A stretch of DNA of 64,000 bases, from contig NZ_JAZHSD010000001.1 in assembly GCF_036924745.1 (NCBI RefSeq), forward strand, positions 5,890,001 through 5,954,000. Reading direction: 5' to 3'. Positions within the stretch are counted from its first letter, which is position 1; each line of letters begins with the position of its first letter. The notes under the pieces were generated by a model, which saw nothing but the letters and a program-made list of their open reading frames with translations, was not told the DNA's origin and made no database searches. The position numbers and the translations under genes are program-made. Origin of the DNA: Bradyrhizobium sp. AZCC 1693. GTDB taxonomy: Bacteria > Pseudomonadota > Alphaproteobacteria > Rhizobiales > Xanthobacteraceae. Positions 37,736-45,927 of this stretch are shown one piece after another.

Positions 37736-38284
37736 TCAGCCGCCGTTGCCGCCGATCACGGCGCGCACGGTCTCGTCCGGTCCGAAATCCTCGGCGCCAT
37801 CGACATAGAGCAGCGCGGAGAGTTTCGAGCGGGCGCGGTTGACGCGGCTCTTGATAGTGCCGACCGCGCAGCCGCAGATGGCGGCGGCGTCCTCATAGGA
37901 GAAGCCGGAGGCGCCGACCAGGATCAACGCTTCGCGCTGGTCCTGCGGCAGCTTGTCGAGCGCGGTGCGAAACTCCTCGAATTCCAGATGCGCGTTCTGC
38001 GCCGGCTGGGTCTTCAGGGTTTTCGCGTAATTGCCCTCGGCGTCCTCCACCTCGCGCCGCCGCTTCCGGTAGTCCGAGCGGAAAAGGTTGCGCAAGATGG
38101 TGAACAGCCAAGCCGGCAGGTTCGAGCCGGGCTGGAACGAGTCAATGTTGGCAATGGCGCGTAGCAACGTCTCCTGAACCAGGTCGTCCGCACGATCACC
38201 ATTGCCTGAGAGCGAGATCGCGAACGCGCGCAGGCTGGGTACCGACGCCAAAATGTCGTCGCGAAGAGAGTCTGTGAGAGGCAT
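37736..38284 (-). CDS. ecfG: General stress response sigma factor EcfG
   Basis: This 182-residue ECF sigma factor of the EcfG (ECF15) group has region 2 (DDLVQETLLRAIANIDSFQP, SNLPAWLFTILRNLFRSDYR) and region 4 (LDKLPQDQREALILVGASGF, GTIKSRVNRARSKL). It directs RNA polymerase to GGAAC-N16/17-CGTT promoters, several of which are seen later in this window. NepR, encoded just upstream with a one-base overlap (TAATG), is its anti-sigma factor. Confidence 0.95.
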   Translation of the reverse strand: MPLTDSLRDDILASVPSLRAFAISLSGNGDRADDLVQETLLRAIANIDSFQPGSNLPAWLFTILRNLFRSDYRKRRREVEDAEGNYAKTLKTQPAQNAHLEFEEFRTALDKLPQDQREALILVGASGFSYEDAAAICGCAVGTIKSRVNRARSKLSALLYVDGAEDFGPDETVRAVIGGNGG

Positions 38285-38481
38285 TAGTCCCTCCCGTCAT
38301 TTTTTGCTGTTTCGTCGATCTGGGCCGCCGCCGCTTCCGGCCCATCGAGCTTCCGGATCAGCTCTGCAAAGCGATCCGGCACACCTTGTCGGACCACGTC
38401 GTCATACATGGCGCGGAGCTGGTGCCCGATCCTGGATTGAATCTCGGCGTTAAGCCCGCCCTGCTTCTTTACTTCCTTCAT
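38284..38481 (-). CDS. nepR: Anti-sigma factor NepR
   Basis: The protein is 65 residues from the ATG at 38481; a TTG at 38526 would add 15 residues and is less likely. The NepR core RIGHQLRAMYDDVVRQGVPDRFAELIRKLD fits the two-helix fold that wraps EcfG or PhyR (the motif spans about residues 17-46). It holds EcfG inactive until phosphorylated PhyR binds NepR. Its stop overlaps the ecfG start by one base. Confidence 0.93.
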   Translation of the reverse strand: MKEVKKQGGLNAEIQSRIGHQLRAMYDDVVRQGVPDRFAELIRKLDGPEAAAAQIDETAKNDGRD

Positions 38482-38780
38482 GGTCTGATCCACGCTTCCC
38501 CGAGAGTTAAGTCTCTGTGGTTTCAAGAGGTTACCTCGAAATTGGGCCTAGCCGCCGCGTTAAAGGACAAGGGCTAATGCGAATATGTGCGGAAGGTTCC
38601 GAAATCCTGGAACTTTTTCTGGAACTTTTTTGTCCCCTGCGAGTAGTCGGGGGGTGACAGGGGAACCGGGTTCCCCCCGCCGAACCTAAATTTGACGTCC
38701 GAGGCGGCGCCTCTGGTTACGTCCGCCCGGCTGAGACCCTAAATAGTACGGCCAAGGATACGGCCCAAGATAAGGATGGA
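38482..38780. promoter_or_regulatory. Divergent control region between nepR-ecfG and phyR
   Basis: This 299-bp region holds three GGAAC elements on the plus strand and others on the minus strand. It also has a GGGGAACCGGGTTCCCC palindrome near 38661-38677 and a G-rich run. None of the plus-strand GGAAC copies has CGTT at the correct distance, so the phyR promoter is not resolved. The minus-strand candidate is listed separately. Confidence 0.6.
38576..38600 (-). promoter_or_regulatory. Candidate EcfG-type promoter of nepR-ecfG
   Basis: On the minus strand GGAAC (38600-38596) is followed after 16 bases by CATT (38579-38576), one mismatch from the CGTT consensus. Autoregulation of nepR-ecfG is established in related bacteria. 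The 95-nt distance to the NepR start is acceptable. Confidence 0.5.
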
Positions 38781-39593
38781 ATGGGGATGTCCCGATCACA
38801 GCTTGTTGCTGAACATCTGCCGCTGTTGCGGCGCTATGCCCGTGCGCTGACCGGAAACCAGGCCTCGGGCGATGCCTATGTGGCCGCCATGCTGGAGGCC
38901 CTGTTGCAGGACGGCTCGCTGCTGGACGAACGGCATGGCCCGCGCGCCGGGCTGTTCAAGCTGTTCACCCAGATCTGGAACTCGGTCTCGCTCAACGACA
39001 ACCCTGATGTCGCGACGCTGGCGCTGCCGCCGGAGCGCAGGCTGTCGAACATCACGCCGCTGCCGCGGCAGGCGTTCCTGCTGCTCTCCCTCGAAGGCTT
39101 CTCCGAGGAGGAGGTGGCGTTCATTCTCAACACCGACATCGCCGAGACCCGGCAGTTGACGGATACCGCCGGCCGCGAGATGGCGGCGGAAATCGCCACC
39201 GATGTGCTGATCATCGAGGACGAGACCTTCATCGCGATGGACCTCGAGAGCCTCGTGAAGAACCTCGGCCACAACGTGATCGGCGTCGCCCGCACCCATG
39301 CCGATGCGGTGGCTCTTGCCAAGAACAAGAAGCCCGGCCTGATCCTCGCCGACATCCAGCTCGCCGACGGCTCGTCGGGCCTGGATGCGGTCAACGAGTT
39401 GCTGCGCGTGTTCGAGGTGCCGGTGGTGTTCATCACCGCTTACCCCGAACGCTTCCTGACCGGCGAGCGCCCCGAGCCGGCGTTCCTGATCTCGAAGCCG
39501 TTCCAGCCCGCGATGGTCTCCGCGGTCGCGAGCCAGGCGCTGTTCTTCCAGCGCAACTCGCGCAACCGCTCCCCGCGGGCCGCCACCGGCTAG
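38781..39593 (+). CDS. phyR: PhyR, anti-anti-sigma response regulator of the GSR
   Basis: The protein is 270 residues from the ATG at 38781 (38787 is also possible). The N-terminal sigma-like domain (residues 1-125) mimics EcfG regions 2 and 4 (HLPLLRRYARALTGNQASGD, LPRQAFLLLSLEGFSEEEVA). The C-terminal receiver domain has DVLIIEDETFIAMDL, the phospho-acceptor Asp in LILADIQLADGSSG and the Lys in FLISKPFQP. Phosphorylation exposes the sigma-like domain, which sequesters NepR and frees EcfG. It is divergent from nepR-ecfG, the usual arrangement. Confidence 0.96.
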   Translation: MGMSRSQLVAEHLPLLRRYARALTGNQASGDAYVAAMLEALLQDGSLLDERHGPRAGLFKLFTQIWNSVSLNDNPDVATLALPPERRLSNITPLPRQAFLLLSLEGFSEEEVAFILNTDIAETRQLTDTAGREMAAEIATDVLIIEDETFIAMDLESLVKNLGHNVIGVARTHADAVALAKNKKPGLILADIQLADGSSGLDAVNELLRVFEVPVVFITAYPERFLTGERPEPAFLISKPFQPAMVSAVASQALFFQRNSRNRSPRAATG

Positions 39594-39623
39594 CTAAAGG
39601 CGTCGTAGCGTAAAGTTGCAATG

Positions 39624-39651
39624 ATCCGGCGCGCCCCACTGCGCGCCGGAT
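39624..39651 (+). terminator. Rho-independent terminator after phyR
   Basis: ATCCGGCGCGC pairs with GCGCGCCGGAT around a small loop and is followed by TTTTTC. It lies 31 bp after the phyR stop. Confidence 0.9.
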
Positions 39652-40058
39652 TTTTCTTGTCGTGTCGCAGGCGGCAGGCGGCAGGGAACCAGTAAATGAC
39701 GTGGGGTAGGAACGGATGAGTCCTCCGTTCCTTGAAGGGCCGCCCGTTTGCCAATACGCTGCCCATGCCCGGTTCCGCCACGGCAACAGCCGGGCTCATA
39801 AACCTTCGTATAGTCGGTTCATCCGTTTCGATGTCGGCCATTTACCTCGGTACAATTGAGCATGGCGCCCAGAGATCCTAACGTCGGCACGTCGAGGCAG
39901 GATGTCCGTTCTCGCATTGCCTGCGCATCGTCGATCTTTCCTCCCGGTCGTCGGCGCCGCCTGCCTCGTCACCTCGGTCAATTTCGGCGCCCATCGGCCT
40001 GCGGGCAAAGCCTGTGTGGATGCTCGGCCCCGCGTATTTTGAATGAGAGGTCATTGTG
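39652..40058. other. Intergenic region between phyR and the NYN-domain gene
   Basis: No gene is supported in these 407 bp. There is an imperfect inverted repeat, GGAACGGA...TCCGTTCC at about 39711-39733. Its GGAAC/CGTT elements are only 12 bases apart, so it is not an EcfG promoter. Otherwise nothing recognisable. Confidence 0.55.
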
Positions 40059-40679
40059 ATGTCACCATCTGCCAGAACGGCTCTCTTCATCGATGGCGCC
40101 AATTTGTACGCGACCGCCAGAGCGCTCGGTTTCGACATCGACTACAGGCGCCTGCTCAGGGAATTCCAGGACCGCGGCACGCTATTGCGGGCCTTCTATT
40201 ACACCGCGATTGTCGAGGATCAGGAATATACATCCATCCGTCCCCTGGTCGATTGGCTCGACTATAACGGCTACACCGTCGTCACCAAGCCCACCAAGGA
40301 ATTCGTCGACGCCGGCGGCCGCCGCAAGGTGAAGGGCAGCATGAGCATCGAGCTTGCCGTCAATGCGATGGAGCTCGCCGATCGTATCGACGCAATGGTT
40401 CTGTTCTCGGGTGATGGAGATTTTCGCCCGCTGCTGAAGGCAATGCAGCGCCGCGGCGTGCACGTTACCGTGGTCTCCACATTGGCCACCCAGCCGGCGA
40501 TGGTGGCTGACGAATTGCGGCGTCAGGCCGACGTTTTCCTTGATCTTGCGGAATTGAAGCCGAAGCTCGGGCGCGATCCGGCCGAGCGGCCGGCACAACG
40601 CGAGATTCGCCAGCAACCGTTGCAATTTTCGTCGCGCGCAACGGTCAATGGAAATGAGCTCGCGAAGCAGAATTCCTGA
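40059..40679 (+). CDS. NYN-domain (LabA/DUF88-like) protein, putative RNase
   Basis: The protein is 206 residues from the ATG at 40059 (an overlapping GTG at 40056 is possible). The PIN-like NYN fold shows its acidic residues in ALFIDGANLYATARAL, KGSMSIELAVNAMEL and VLFSGDGDFRPLLKAM. These resemble metal-binding nuclease sites. The C-terminal 40 residues are polar and probably disordered. Family members are proposed to process RNA, but the target is unknown. The gene is alone, with no operon partner. Confidence 0.9.
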   Translation: MSPSARTALFIDGANLYATARALGFDIDYRRLLREFQDRGTLLRAFYYTAIVEDQEYTSIRPLVDWLDYNGYTVVTKPTKEFVDAGGRRKVKGSMSIELAVNAMELADRIDAMVLFSGDGDFRPLLKAMQRRGVHVTVVSTLATQPAMVADELRRQADVFLDLAELKPKLGRDPAERPAQREIRQQPLQFSSRATVNGNELAKQNS

Positions 40680-40870
40680 CGGCGTGCGCGCGCCATGTGA
40701 ACCAGATCACCTCCGGCTTGCGACGCCGGCGGTATCATCTCTCCTGATTCGACCGCCGATCCCGAAGACTTCGCAACTCCGGGACTGGCGATTGCGAACG
40801 ACACCCTGTTCGCGGCCAGGTCCTCCCCCTGGCTCGGGCCACCAGCTCGGTTTGAAAGCTGGTCGGACTT

Positions 40871-40906
40871 ATCCGGCGTGCTCCATCAGCGCGCCGGATT
40901 TTTTTT
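40871..40906 (+). terminator. Rho-independent terminator before the DMT transporter
   Basis: ATCCGGCG pairs with CGCCGGAT around a 13-base loop and is followed by eight T residues. It is about 190 bp after the NYN stop, so it ends either a long 3' UTR or a small transcript from 40680-40870. Confidence 0.85.
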
Positions 40907-40971
40907 CGCGCAAAAGAGCCTTGCGCGAGCTGACCATGGAGCTACCGGTTCCAAGCTGCTAGGCAAGCAGC

Positions 40972-41853
40972 ATGGATGCGGCGCGGCGCGGCAAATGGAT
41001 CGGATTTCTCTGTCTTGGCGTCACGGCCTTCGGGTGGGCGCTGAACTGGCCGCTGATGAAGCTGCTGCTGCAACAGTGGCCGCCGCTGTTCGCCCGGGGG
41101 CTCGCTGGCGTCGCCGCCGCGCTCATTCTGTTTGGAATCGCGAAGGCGAGGGGGCAACCGCTTGAAGTCCCGCGCGAGGCGGTGCCGCGGCTGCTGTTCG
41201 CGTCTTTCACCAACGTCTTTGCCTGGATGGGATTTTCGACGGTGGCGATGAAGTTCGTACCCGTCGGCGAAGGCGCGCTGATCGTCTACACCATGCCGAT
41301 CTGGGCTACGCTGCTGGCATGGCCACTGGCCGGCATCCGGCCGAAGCTGGTGGATATCGCAGCCCTTGTCTTCGGCGTCGGCGGCATCGCCGTGCTGCTG
41401 GGCGGCGATGGATTTTCCTTCGACAGCGGACGGATCATCGGGATCGCGTTGCTGTTTTCCGCGGCGATCCTGTTTGCGATCGGCAACATCCTCAACCGCG
41501 TGGCCTTGCCGATGCCGCCGCTGGTCGTGGTCGCCTGGCAGGTCGGTCTCGGCTGCCTTGTGATGCTGGTCCTCGGCGTTGCGTTCGAGCAGCCGAACTA
41601 TGGCGCGCTCACAGCGCAGGGCTTCGCTTGCTTCATCTACATGACGCTGGTGCCGATGGGCCTCTGCTATCTCACCTGGTTCGAGACCCTGCACCGCCTG
41701 CCGCCGTCATCGGCCTCGACCGGCATGCTGCTGGTCCCCCTGATCGGCGTGATCTCGGCGGCCCTGATTCTGGGCGAGCCGCTCGGCCTGCGCGAAGTGG
41801 TGGCGATGGTGCTCACGCTCGGAGGGGTGACGCTTGCGCTGCGGAAGGCGTGA
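40972..41853 (+). CDS. EamA-family drug/metabolite transporter
   Basis: This 293-residue protein has ten membrane helices in two EamA repeats. Repeat 1 includes TAFGWALNWPLMKLLLQQWP and ALIVYTMPIWATLLAWP. Repeat 2 includes ILFAIGNILNRVALPMPP and STGMLLVPLIGVISAALILG. Exported substrates of this family range from amino acids to nucleosides; none can be assigned here. It is followed by a convergent TonB-like gene after 26 bp. Confidence 0.9.
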   Translation: MDAARRGKWIGFLCLGVTAFGWALNWPLMKLLLQQWPPLFARGLAGVAAALILFGIAKARGQPLEVPREAVPRLLFASFTNVFAWMGFSTVAMKFVPVGEGALIVYTMPIWATLLAWPLAGIRPKLVDIAALVFGVGGIAVLLGGDGFSFDSGRIIGIALLFSAAILFAIGNILNRVALPMPPLVVVAWQVGLGCLVMLVLGVAFEQPNYGALTAQGFACFIYMTLVPMGLCYLTWFETLHRLPPSSASTGMLLVPLIGVISAALILGEPLGLREVVAMVLTLGGVTLALRKA

Positions 41854-41879
41854 TGGGCGGATTGGCGCGCTGACGCGGC

Positions 41880-42317
41880 TCAACAGCCGCGGCAGATGGT
41901 GTCCACTTTAGCCTTCAGCTTGGCCTCCCCCTGCTCCCAGGACGAGGGCTGGTTCGCGAAAATATTGGGCCGGTTCGCAAAAATAAATGCGATTGCAAAT
42001 CTCAGATCATCTTCTTTCAGGTTCGGCGGAGGTATCGGAAAGGGCTGGGCACGTTCGACGATCGCCAGGCTTTCTTCGTCGAGCGCGCGATTGCCCGTAC
42101 TTTCCACCAGCCAGTGAGAAACCAGTCCGGCGTTTCGGTCCAGGACGAAGCCGACCTTGGCGGTGCCGCGCTGGTCCAATGCTGCCCGTGGAAAACGCTT
42201 GCCGTTCTCCAACTGGGCAGAGATCTGTTTGCTCCATTCCTCGACGGTGCCGGACTGCGCATTACCAGCCATAGCGATAGCGATGAGCAGTGCAATAAGG
42301 CTGATCCGGCGCAACAT
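41880..42317 (-). CDS. Small secreted TonB C-terminal-like protein
   Basis: The protein is 145 residues from the ATG at 42317, with a signal peptide (SLIALLIAIAMAGNAQS). Residues 28-115 match the TonB/TonB-like C-terminal domain (YSKQ-like EWSKQISAQLENGKRFPRAA, GTAKVGFVLDRNAGLVSHWL, ALDEESLAIVERAQPFPIPP). The N-terminal anchor and proline spacer of a true TonB are absent, so it is probably a free periplasmic protein. Two Cys at the very C-terminus (TICRGC) are notable. A possible EcfG promoter lies just upstream. Confidence 0.87.
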   Translation of the reverse strand: MLRRISLIALLIAIAMAGNAQSGTVEEWSKQISAQLENGKRFPRAALDQRGTAKVGFVLDRNAGLVSHWLVESTGNRALDEESLAIVERAQPFPIPPPNLKEDDLRFAIAFIFANRPNIFANQPSSWEQGEAKLKAKVDTICRGC

Positions 42318-42335
42318 AGAGAACCTTCGATTTCC

Positions 42336-42361
42336 AACGCGCCGGATCATATTCGCGTTCC
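42336..42361 (-). promoter_or_regulatory. Candidate EcfG promoter of the TonB-like gene (17-base spacer)
   Basis: On the minus strand GGAAC (42361-42357) is followed after 17 bases by CGTT (42339-42336). The gene start is 18 bp further. A 17-base spacer is within the accepted EcfG range, although the leader would be very short. Confidence 0.6.
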
Positions 42362-42534
42362 GGTTGATTGCAAGGCAGGTTGATCGCTCGACCTCCATTC
42401 CCTGCGCATAACTCGGCGGCGTAACGCTGGCCTCGCAGAAGGCGTGATGGGCGGATTGCTTGTTGAACTGCTCTCCACGCCCGCATAGGCTCGCCGCTAG
42501 CAACAACAAAAGAAACGGGAACGTCCCTTCGCCG

Positions 42535-43809
42535 ATGCAGTCTGCCGCGCGGCCTTTCCCCCACCGCCGGGGCCTGATCATCGTTGCGACATTGGCCACC
42601 GCCTATGTCGCCAGCCATTTTTTCCGCGCCTCCAACGTCACCATCGGTCTCGACCTGATGCGCGATCTCGCCATCGGGCCGGAAGCGCTGGGGGCGCTGA
42701 CCGGCGCGTTCTTCTTCGGTTTCGCCGCGATGCAGATTCCCTGCGGCTTCTTCTTCGATCGGTTCGGGCCGCGCTACACCGTGGTTGGCATGCTCGTCGT
42801 CGCGAGCCTCGGCGGCGCCACGTTCACGCTGGCGCCGAGCTGGCCGATGCTGTTGACCGGCCGGGCGCTGATGGGCGCCGGCTGCGGCGTGATGCTGATC
42901 GGCAGCATGGTGGTGATCTCGCGCTGGTTTCCGCCGGACCGCTTTTCCACGCTGACAGCCATGGTGCTGTCCATCGGCCTGCTCGGCAATCTCGCCGCCA
43001 CCACGCCGCTCGCCTGGGCATCGCAGGCGGTCGGCTGGAGGGCGGTGTTCGGCGCCGTCGTCGTATTCACCGCACTGGCGACGATTGCGATCTGGCTGGT
43101 GGTGCGCGACGCGCCATCCGGTCATCCCTTCCTGAGCCGCAAGGTGGAACCATCAGGCGAGATGCTCAACGGCCTGATCGAGGTGCTGCGCAACCCGCGC
43201 CTGAAGCCGATCCTCGCGCTGAATTTCTGCAACTACGCCTGCACTTTCACCGTACAGGGCTTGTGGGGCGGCGCATTCCTGCGCGAGGTGCATGGCCTAA
43301 GCCCGATCGCGGCCGGCAATGTCCTGCTCTTCGCCGTGATCGCCTACCAGGCCGGCATGCTCACCTTCGGCCCGCTCGACCGCCGGCTCGACACCCGCAA
43401 GGGTATAGCGATCGGCGGCACGCTGGTGATCGTTTGCCTGCTGGCGATCCTGGCGCTGTTTTCCCACCCGCCAGTCTGGCTGCCGATAGCCGTCATCATC
43501 GCCATAGGGTGCTTCTCTGCCTCCAGCACCATGGTGATGACCCACGGCCGCGGCATCTTCCCGGATCGCCTGATCGGGCGCGGCATCTCGACCATGAACA
43601 CGTCAGTGATGCTCGGCGTCGCCTGCATGCAGACGCTGTCCGGCATCATCATCGGCGCGTTCGAACCGCTCGCGAACGGCGCCCGCACCGAAGAGGCTTA
43701 TCGCGCGCTGTTCGGGACGCTGACGCTGGTGCTGATTGTCGCGGTCACGATTTACAGTCGGTCGCAGGATGTGAAGCCGAGTGATGAAATGCGGGCGGTG
43801 AAGCGATAG
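42535..43809 (+). CDS. Major facilitator superfamily transporter
   Basis: The protein is 424 residues from the ATG at 42535. It has twelve membrane helices with the MFS motif A region DRFGPRYTVVGMLVVASLGG and a central cytoplasmic loop (SGHPFLSRKVEPSGEMLNGL). The N-half resembles nitrate/sugar-phosphate-like or NNP/anion MFS groups, but no substrate can be named. It is divergent from the TonB-like gene. Confidence 0.9.
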   Translation: MQSAARPFPHRRGLIIVATLATAYVASHFFRASNVTIGLDLMRDLAIGPEALGALTGAFFFGFAAMQIPCGFFFDRFGPRYTVVGMLVVASLGGATFTLAPSWPMLLTGRALMGAGCGVMLIGSMVVISRWFPPDRFSTLTAMVLSIGLLGNLAATTPLAWASQAVGWRAVFGAVVVFTALATIAIWLVVRDAPSGHPFLSRKVEPSGEMLNGLIEVLRNPRLKPILALNFCNYACTFTVQGLWGGAFLREVHGLSPIAAGNVLLFAVIAYQAGMLTFGPLDRRLDTRKGIAIGGTLVIVCLLAILALFSHPPVWLPIAVIIAIGCFSASSTMVMTHGRGIFPDRLIGRGISTMNTSVMLGVACMQTLSGIIIGAFEPLANGARTEEAYRALFGTLTLVLIVAVTIYSRSQDVKPSDEMRAVKR

Positions 43810-43855
43810 CGGCCTGCCGACCCTGAAAAAGCTGGGCGCGACCGGCATTACCGCC

Positions 43856-44692
43856 TCACTCATAAAAGTCCGGCGCCATCTTCAGGCTGTCGCGTTGCAT
43901 TTTGTCATGGTTGATCCAAAGCTGCGCGTTTTCCTTGGCGAGAATGTCAGCTATCCGCTGCAGTGATGCCGAGGTCTGCTCCTTGTTGAAATTGATGTCA
44001 GGCACGCGGCGGTTTTCCCAATTATCCCTGAAATGGACGGCGTCGCCCGAGAGCAGGACTGCGCCGGTGTTGGGCAGTTTGATCAATAGCGATTGATGGC
44101 CGGGCGTGTGCCCGGGGGTCGCGATGAGCATCACGCTGCCGTCGCTGAAGACGTCATGATCCCCCTCCAGCTTGTTGACCGCGGATGGTCCGGCTTGAAG
44201 GGCCCGGGCGAAGGGCGAAGGCCACTCGTATTCCGCCTTTTGCACCAACAACGTTGATTGCGGAAACATGCTGATATTGCCGACGTGGTCGGGGTGGGTG
44301 TGTGAGACGGCGACGTATTTGATATCCGAGGACTTGACGCCAAGCTGCTCGAACTGGTTCGCGAGCGTCTTCGGGCGTTTCCAATGGGTGGCGCGCGCAT
44401 CCGTCGGCTTCTGGCCATCGGGCATGGCGGCAATCGCGTCGGTCACGCCGGTGTCCCACAGCAGCCAGCCCTGGCTGTGTTTGATCAGGTAGCAGTTGTC
44501 CACGAACTCCATGGACTTCCCGACGTTGACGCCGGGCGACCAGCGGGAAATATCGCCAGCAACGCCTTCGCCGCAATTGAGGATGTAGAGCCGCTCCACG
44601 CCGGGCTTGGCTTGAGCGTAGCTCGCTTCGTTGGAAAACAGGGTTGCCGAAGCAAGACTGAACGCCACGGCGATGGCTGATATTCTGGTCAT
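43856..44692 (-). CDS. Secreted metallo-beta-lactamase-fold hydrolase, AHL-lactonase-like
   Basis: The protein is 278 residues from the ATG at 44692, with a signal peptide ending EASYAQA. The HxHxDH motif is in VSHTHPDHVGN (about residue 133), with further metal ligands in LIATPGHTPGHQSLL, LSGDAVHF and WINHDK. Spacing and the preceding LLWDTGVTDA fit the N-acyl-homoserine lactonase-like subgroup. That subgroup opens lactone rings, but the fold also covers many other hydrolases. Export to the periplasm is unusual for typical AiiA. Confidence 0.88.
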   Translation of the reverse strand: MTRISAIAVAFSLASATLFSNEASYAQAKPGVERLYILNCGEGVAGDISRWSPGVNVGKSMEFVDNCYLIKHSQGWLLWDTGVTDAIAAMPDGQKPTDARATHWKRPKTLANQFEQLGVKSSDIKYVAVSHTHPDHVGNISMFPQSTLLVQKAEYEWPSPFARALQAGPSAVNKLEGDHDVFSDGSVMLIATPGHTPGHQSLLIKLPNTGAVLLSGDAVHFRDNWENRRVPDINFNKEQTSASLQRIADILAKENAQLWINHDKMQRDSLKMAPDFYE

Positions 44693-44933
44693 GGGCGAAA
44701 TCCCTTGGACCAATATTCCCCGGATCAACTCTGGAACGGCGGCAGATGGTAACAGACCGAGAACCGCATGTCTGCTTAGGCCACAACCCGACCGGGGCGC
44801 TCGTAACCGTGATGTCCGTTTGACGGACATCGTCAGCTTGGAGCCAAGCCCGCTCTAATTCCCGGTTGCAGTGCACGATTGCCATTCCGCCCCAGCGGGA
44901 GGATGTTTCAAGATAGGCACAAGGGAGAGCGGC

Positions 44934-45173
44934 ATGAGCAAGGCAGTTCCCGACAATCACCGCAACCAGGATGGCGACATCTGCCACAAGCACGGCGCTA
45001 CACCCATCGGCACATTGCGCAAGATTTACGGGCAAGGTTTTGCCGCCGGTTATCCCCCAACCGACAGGCTGAGCGAGGCTTTGCCTTACCTGAACGAGAC
45101 ATCGCTGAGTCAGCTTCGCCGCGACTACAAGACCGGTCATCTGGATCACAAGATCACCAACGCCTCGGGCTGA
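44934..45173 (+). CDS. Small conserved-looking protein of unknown function
   Basis: The protein is 79 residues, starting MSKAVPDNHRNQDGDICHKH with AAGGGAGAG as ribosome binding site. It has no membrane segment, signal peptide or known domain; a CxxxHG-like start and an ETSLSQLRRDYKTGHLDH tail are the most distinctive parts. It ends four bases before the GTG of the isomerase gene, so the two are probably co-translated. No function is proposed. Confidence 0.7.
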   Translation: MSKAVPDNHRNQDGDICHKHGATPIGTLRKIYGQGFAAGYPPTDRLSEALPYLNETSLSQLRRDYKTGHLDHKITNASG

Positions 45174-45177
45174 AAGC

Positions 45178-45789
45178 GTGCCGGTCACCATCGACTACTA
45201 CCTGTCGCTCAACTCGCCGTGGACCTATCTCGGCAGCGCGCCGTTCGCCGAGATTGCGGAGCGCAATGGCGCGATCGTCAACATCAAGCCCTGCAAGTTC
45301 GGTCCGATCTTTGAGCAGACCGGCGGGCTGCCGCTGCCGAAGCGCTCGCCGCAGCGGCGCGCCTATCGGATGATGGAGTTAAAGCGCTGGCGCGAGGTGC
45401 GGAACGCTCCCATCCATCTCGAGCCGAAGCATTTCCCGTGCGACGACGCCGCGGCGGTCCGCCTGGTGATCGCGGCCAAGCTGCAGGGCAAGAATGCCCA
45501 CAGGCTGTCGCTGGAACTCGGGCGTGCGCTGTGGGAACGCGAGGAAACGCTCGCCGATCCCACCACGATCGCGCTGGCGGCCGAGCGCGCCGGTCTCGAC
45601 GCTGCGGAGCTGCGCGCAAGCGGGCCTTCAGACGCCGAACTCGACGCGCTGTACGAGAAGTTTACGCAGGAGGCGCTGAGCGCGGGCGTCTTCGGTGCGC
45701 CGAGCTACGTGCTGCCTTCGGGCGAGATCTTCTGGGGCCAGGACCGGCTGGACCTGCTGGAACGCGCTTTGAAAAAGCTGGCATCTTGA
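45178..45789 (+). CDS. 2-hydroxychromene-2-carboxylate isomerase-like (DsbA/kappa-GST fold)
   Basis: The protein is 203 residues from a GTG. The thioredoxin-like kappa-class pattern starts with IDYYLSLNSPWTYLGSAPFA (the Ser in SPW is the usual catalytic/GSH-contact site). It ends with SAGVFGAPSYVLPSGEIFWG and QDRLDLLERAL. Homologues act in naphthalene catabolism or as glutathione-dependent isomerases of unknown substrate. No catabolic operon is near, so the physiological substrate is open. Confidence 0.9.
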   Translation: MPVTIDYYLSLNSPWTYLGSAPFAEIAERNGAIVNIKPCKFGPIFEQTGGLPLPKRSPQRRAYRMMELKRWREVRNAPIHLEPKHFPCDDAAAVRLVIAAKLQGKNAHRLSLELGRALWEREETLADPTTIALAAERAGLDAAELRASGPSDAELDALYEKFTQEALSAGVFGAPSYVLPSGEIFWGQDRLDLLERALKKLAS

Positions 45790-45801
45790 GAAGCTGACTT
45801 C

Positions 45802-45853
45802 ATAGCGTTTTCGAACGGAGTGGAACCGGTTCGCGTGAAGAAAACGAATCAAA
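45802..45853. repeat. Dispersed intergenic repeat, GGAACCGGTTCGCGTG type
   Basis: GCGTTTTCGAACGGAGTGG, then AACCGGTTCGCGTGAAG and AAAACGAATCAAAA, matches 33411-33458 closely. Here it is followed by a hairpin, as in the reverse copy near 16608-16695, so the repeat and hairpin form one composite unit. Confidence 0.85.
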
Positions 45854-45858
45854 AAAAT

Positions 45859-45884
45859 CTGGAGCTTCGGTTCTGAAGCTCCAG
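45859..45884. terminator. Hairpin with A/T-rich flanks, probable terminator
   Basis: CTGGAGCTTC pairs with GAAGCTCCAG around a six-base loop. It is preceded by AAAAAAA and followed by CCAAAAAA. It lies 70 bp after the isomerase stop and could end that transcript, or one on the opposite strand. Confidence 0.65.
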
Positions 45885-45894
45885 CCAAAAAAGC

Positions 45895-45927
45895 AGGGTG
45901 CGACCGGCATCACCACGGTCGCACCCT
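45895..45927. repeat. Second hairpin, 12-bp stem
   Basis: AGGGTGCGACCG pairs with CGGTCGCACCCT around GCATCACCA. No T-run follows on either strand. It is adjacent to the preceding hairpin, and a related GCGACCGGCAT occurs near 43836-43850. Confidence 0.7.

Noticed and set aside
38609..38677. EcfG promoter for phyR
   Set aside because: Three GGAAC copies are present on the plus strand but none has CGTT or a close variant at 16-17 bases.
39711..39733. EcfG promoter in the phyR-NYN gap
   Set aside because: GGAAC and CGTT are only 12 bases apart and form an inverted repeat, outside the 16-17 spacing.
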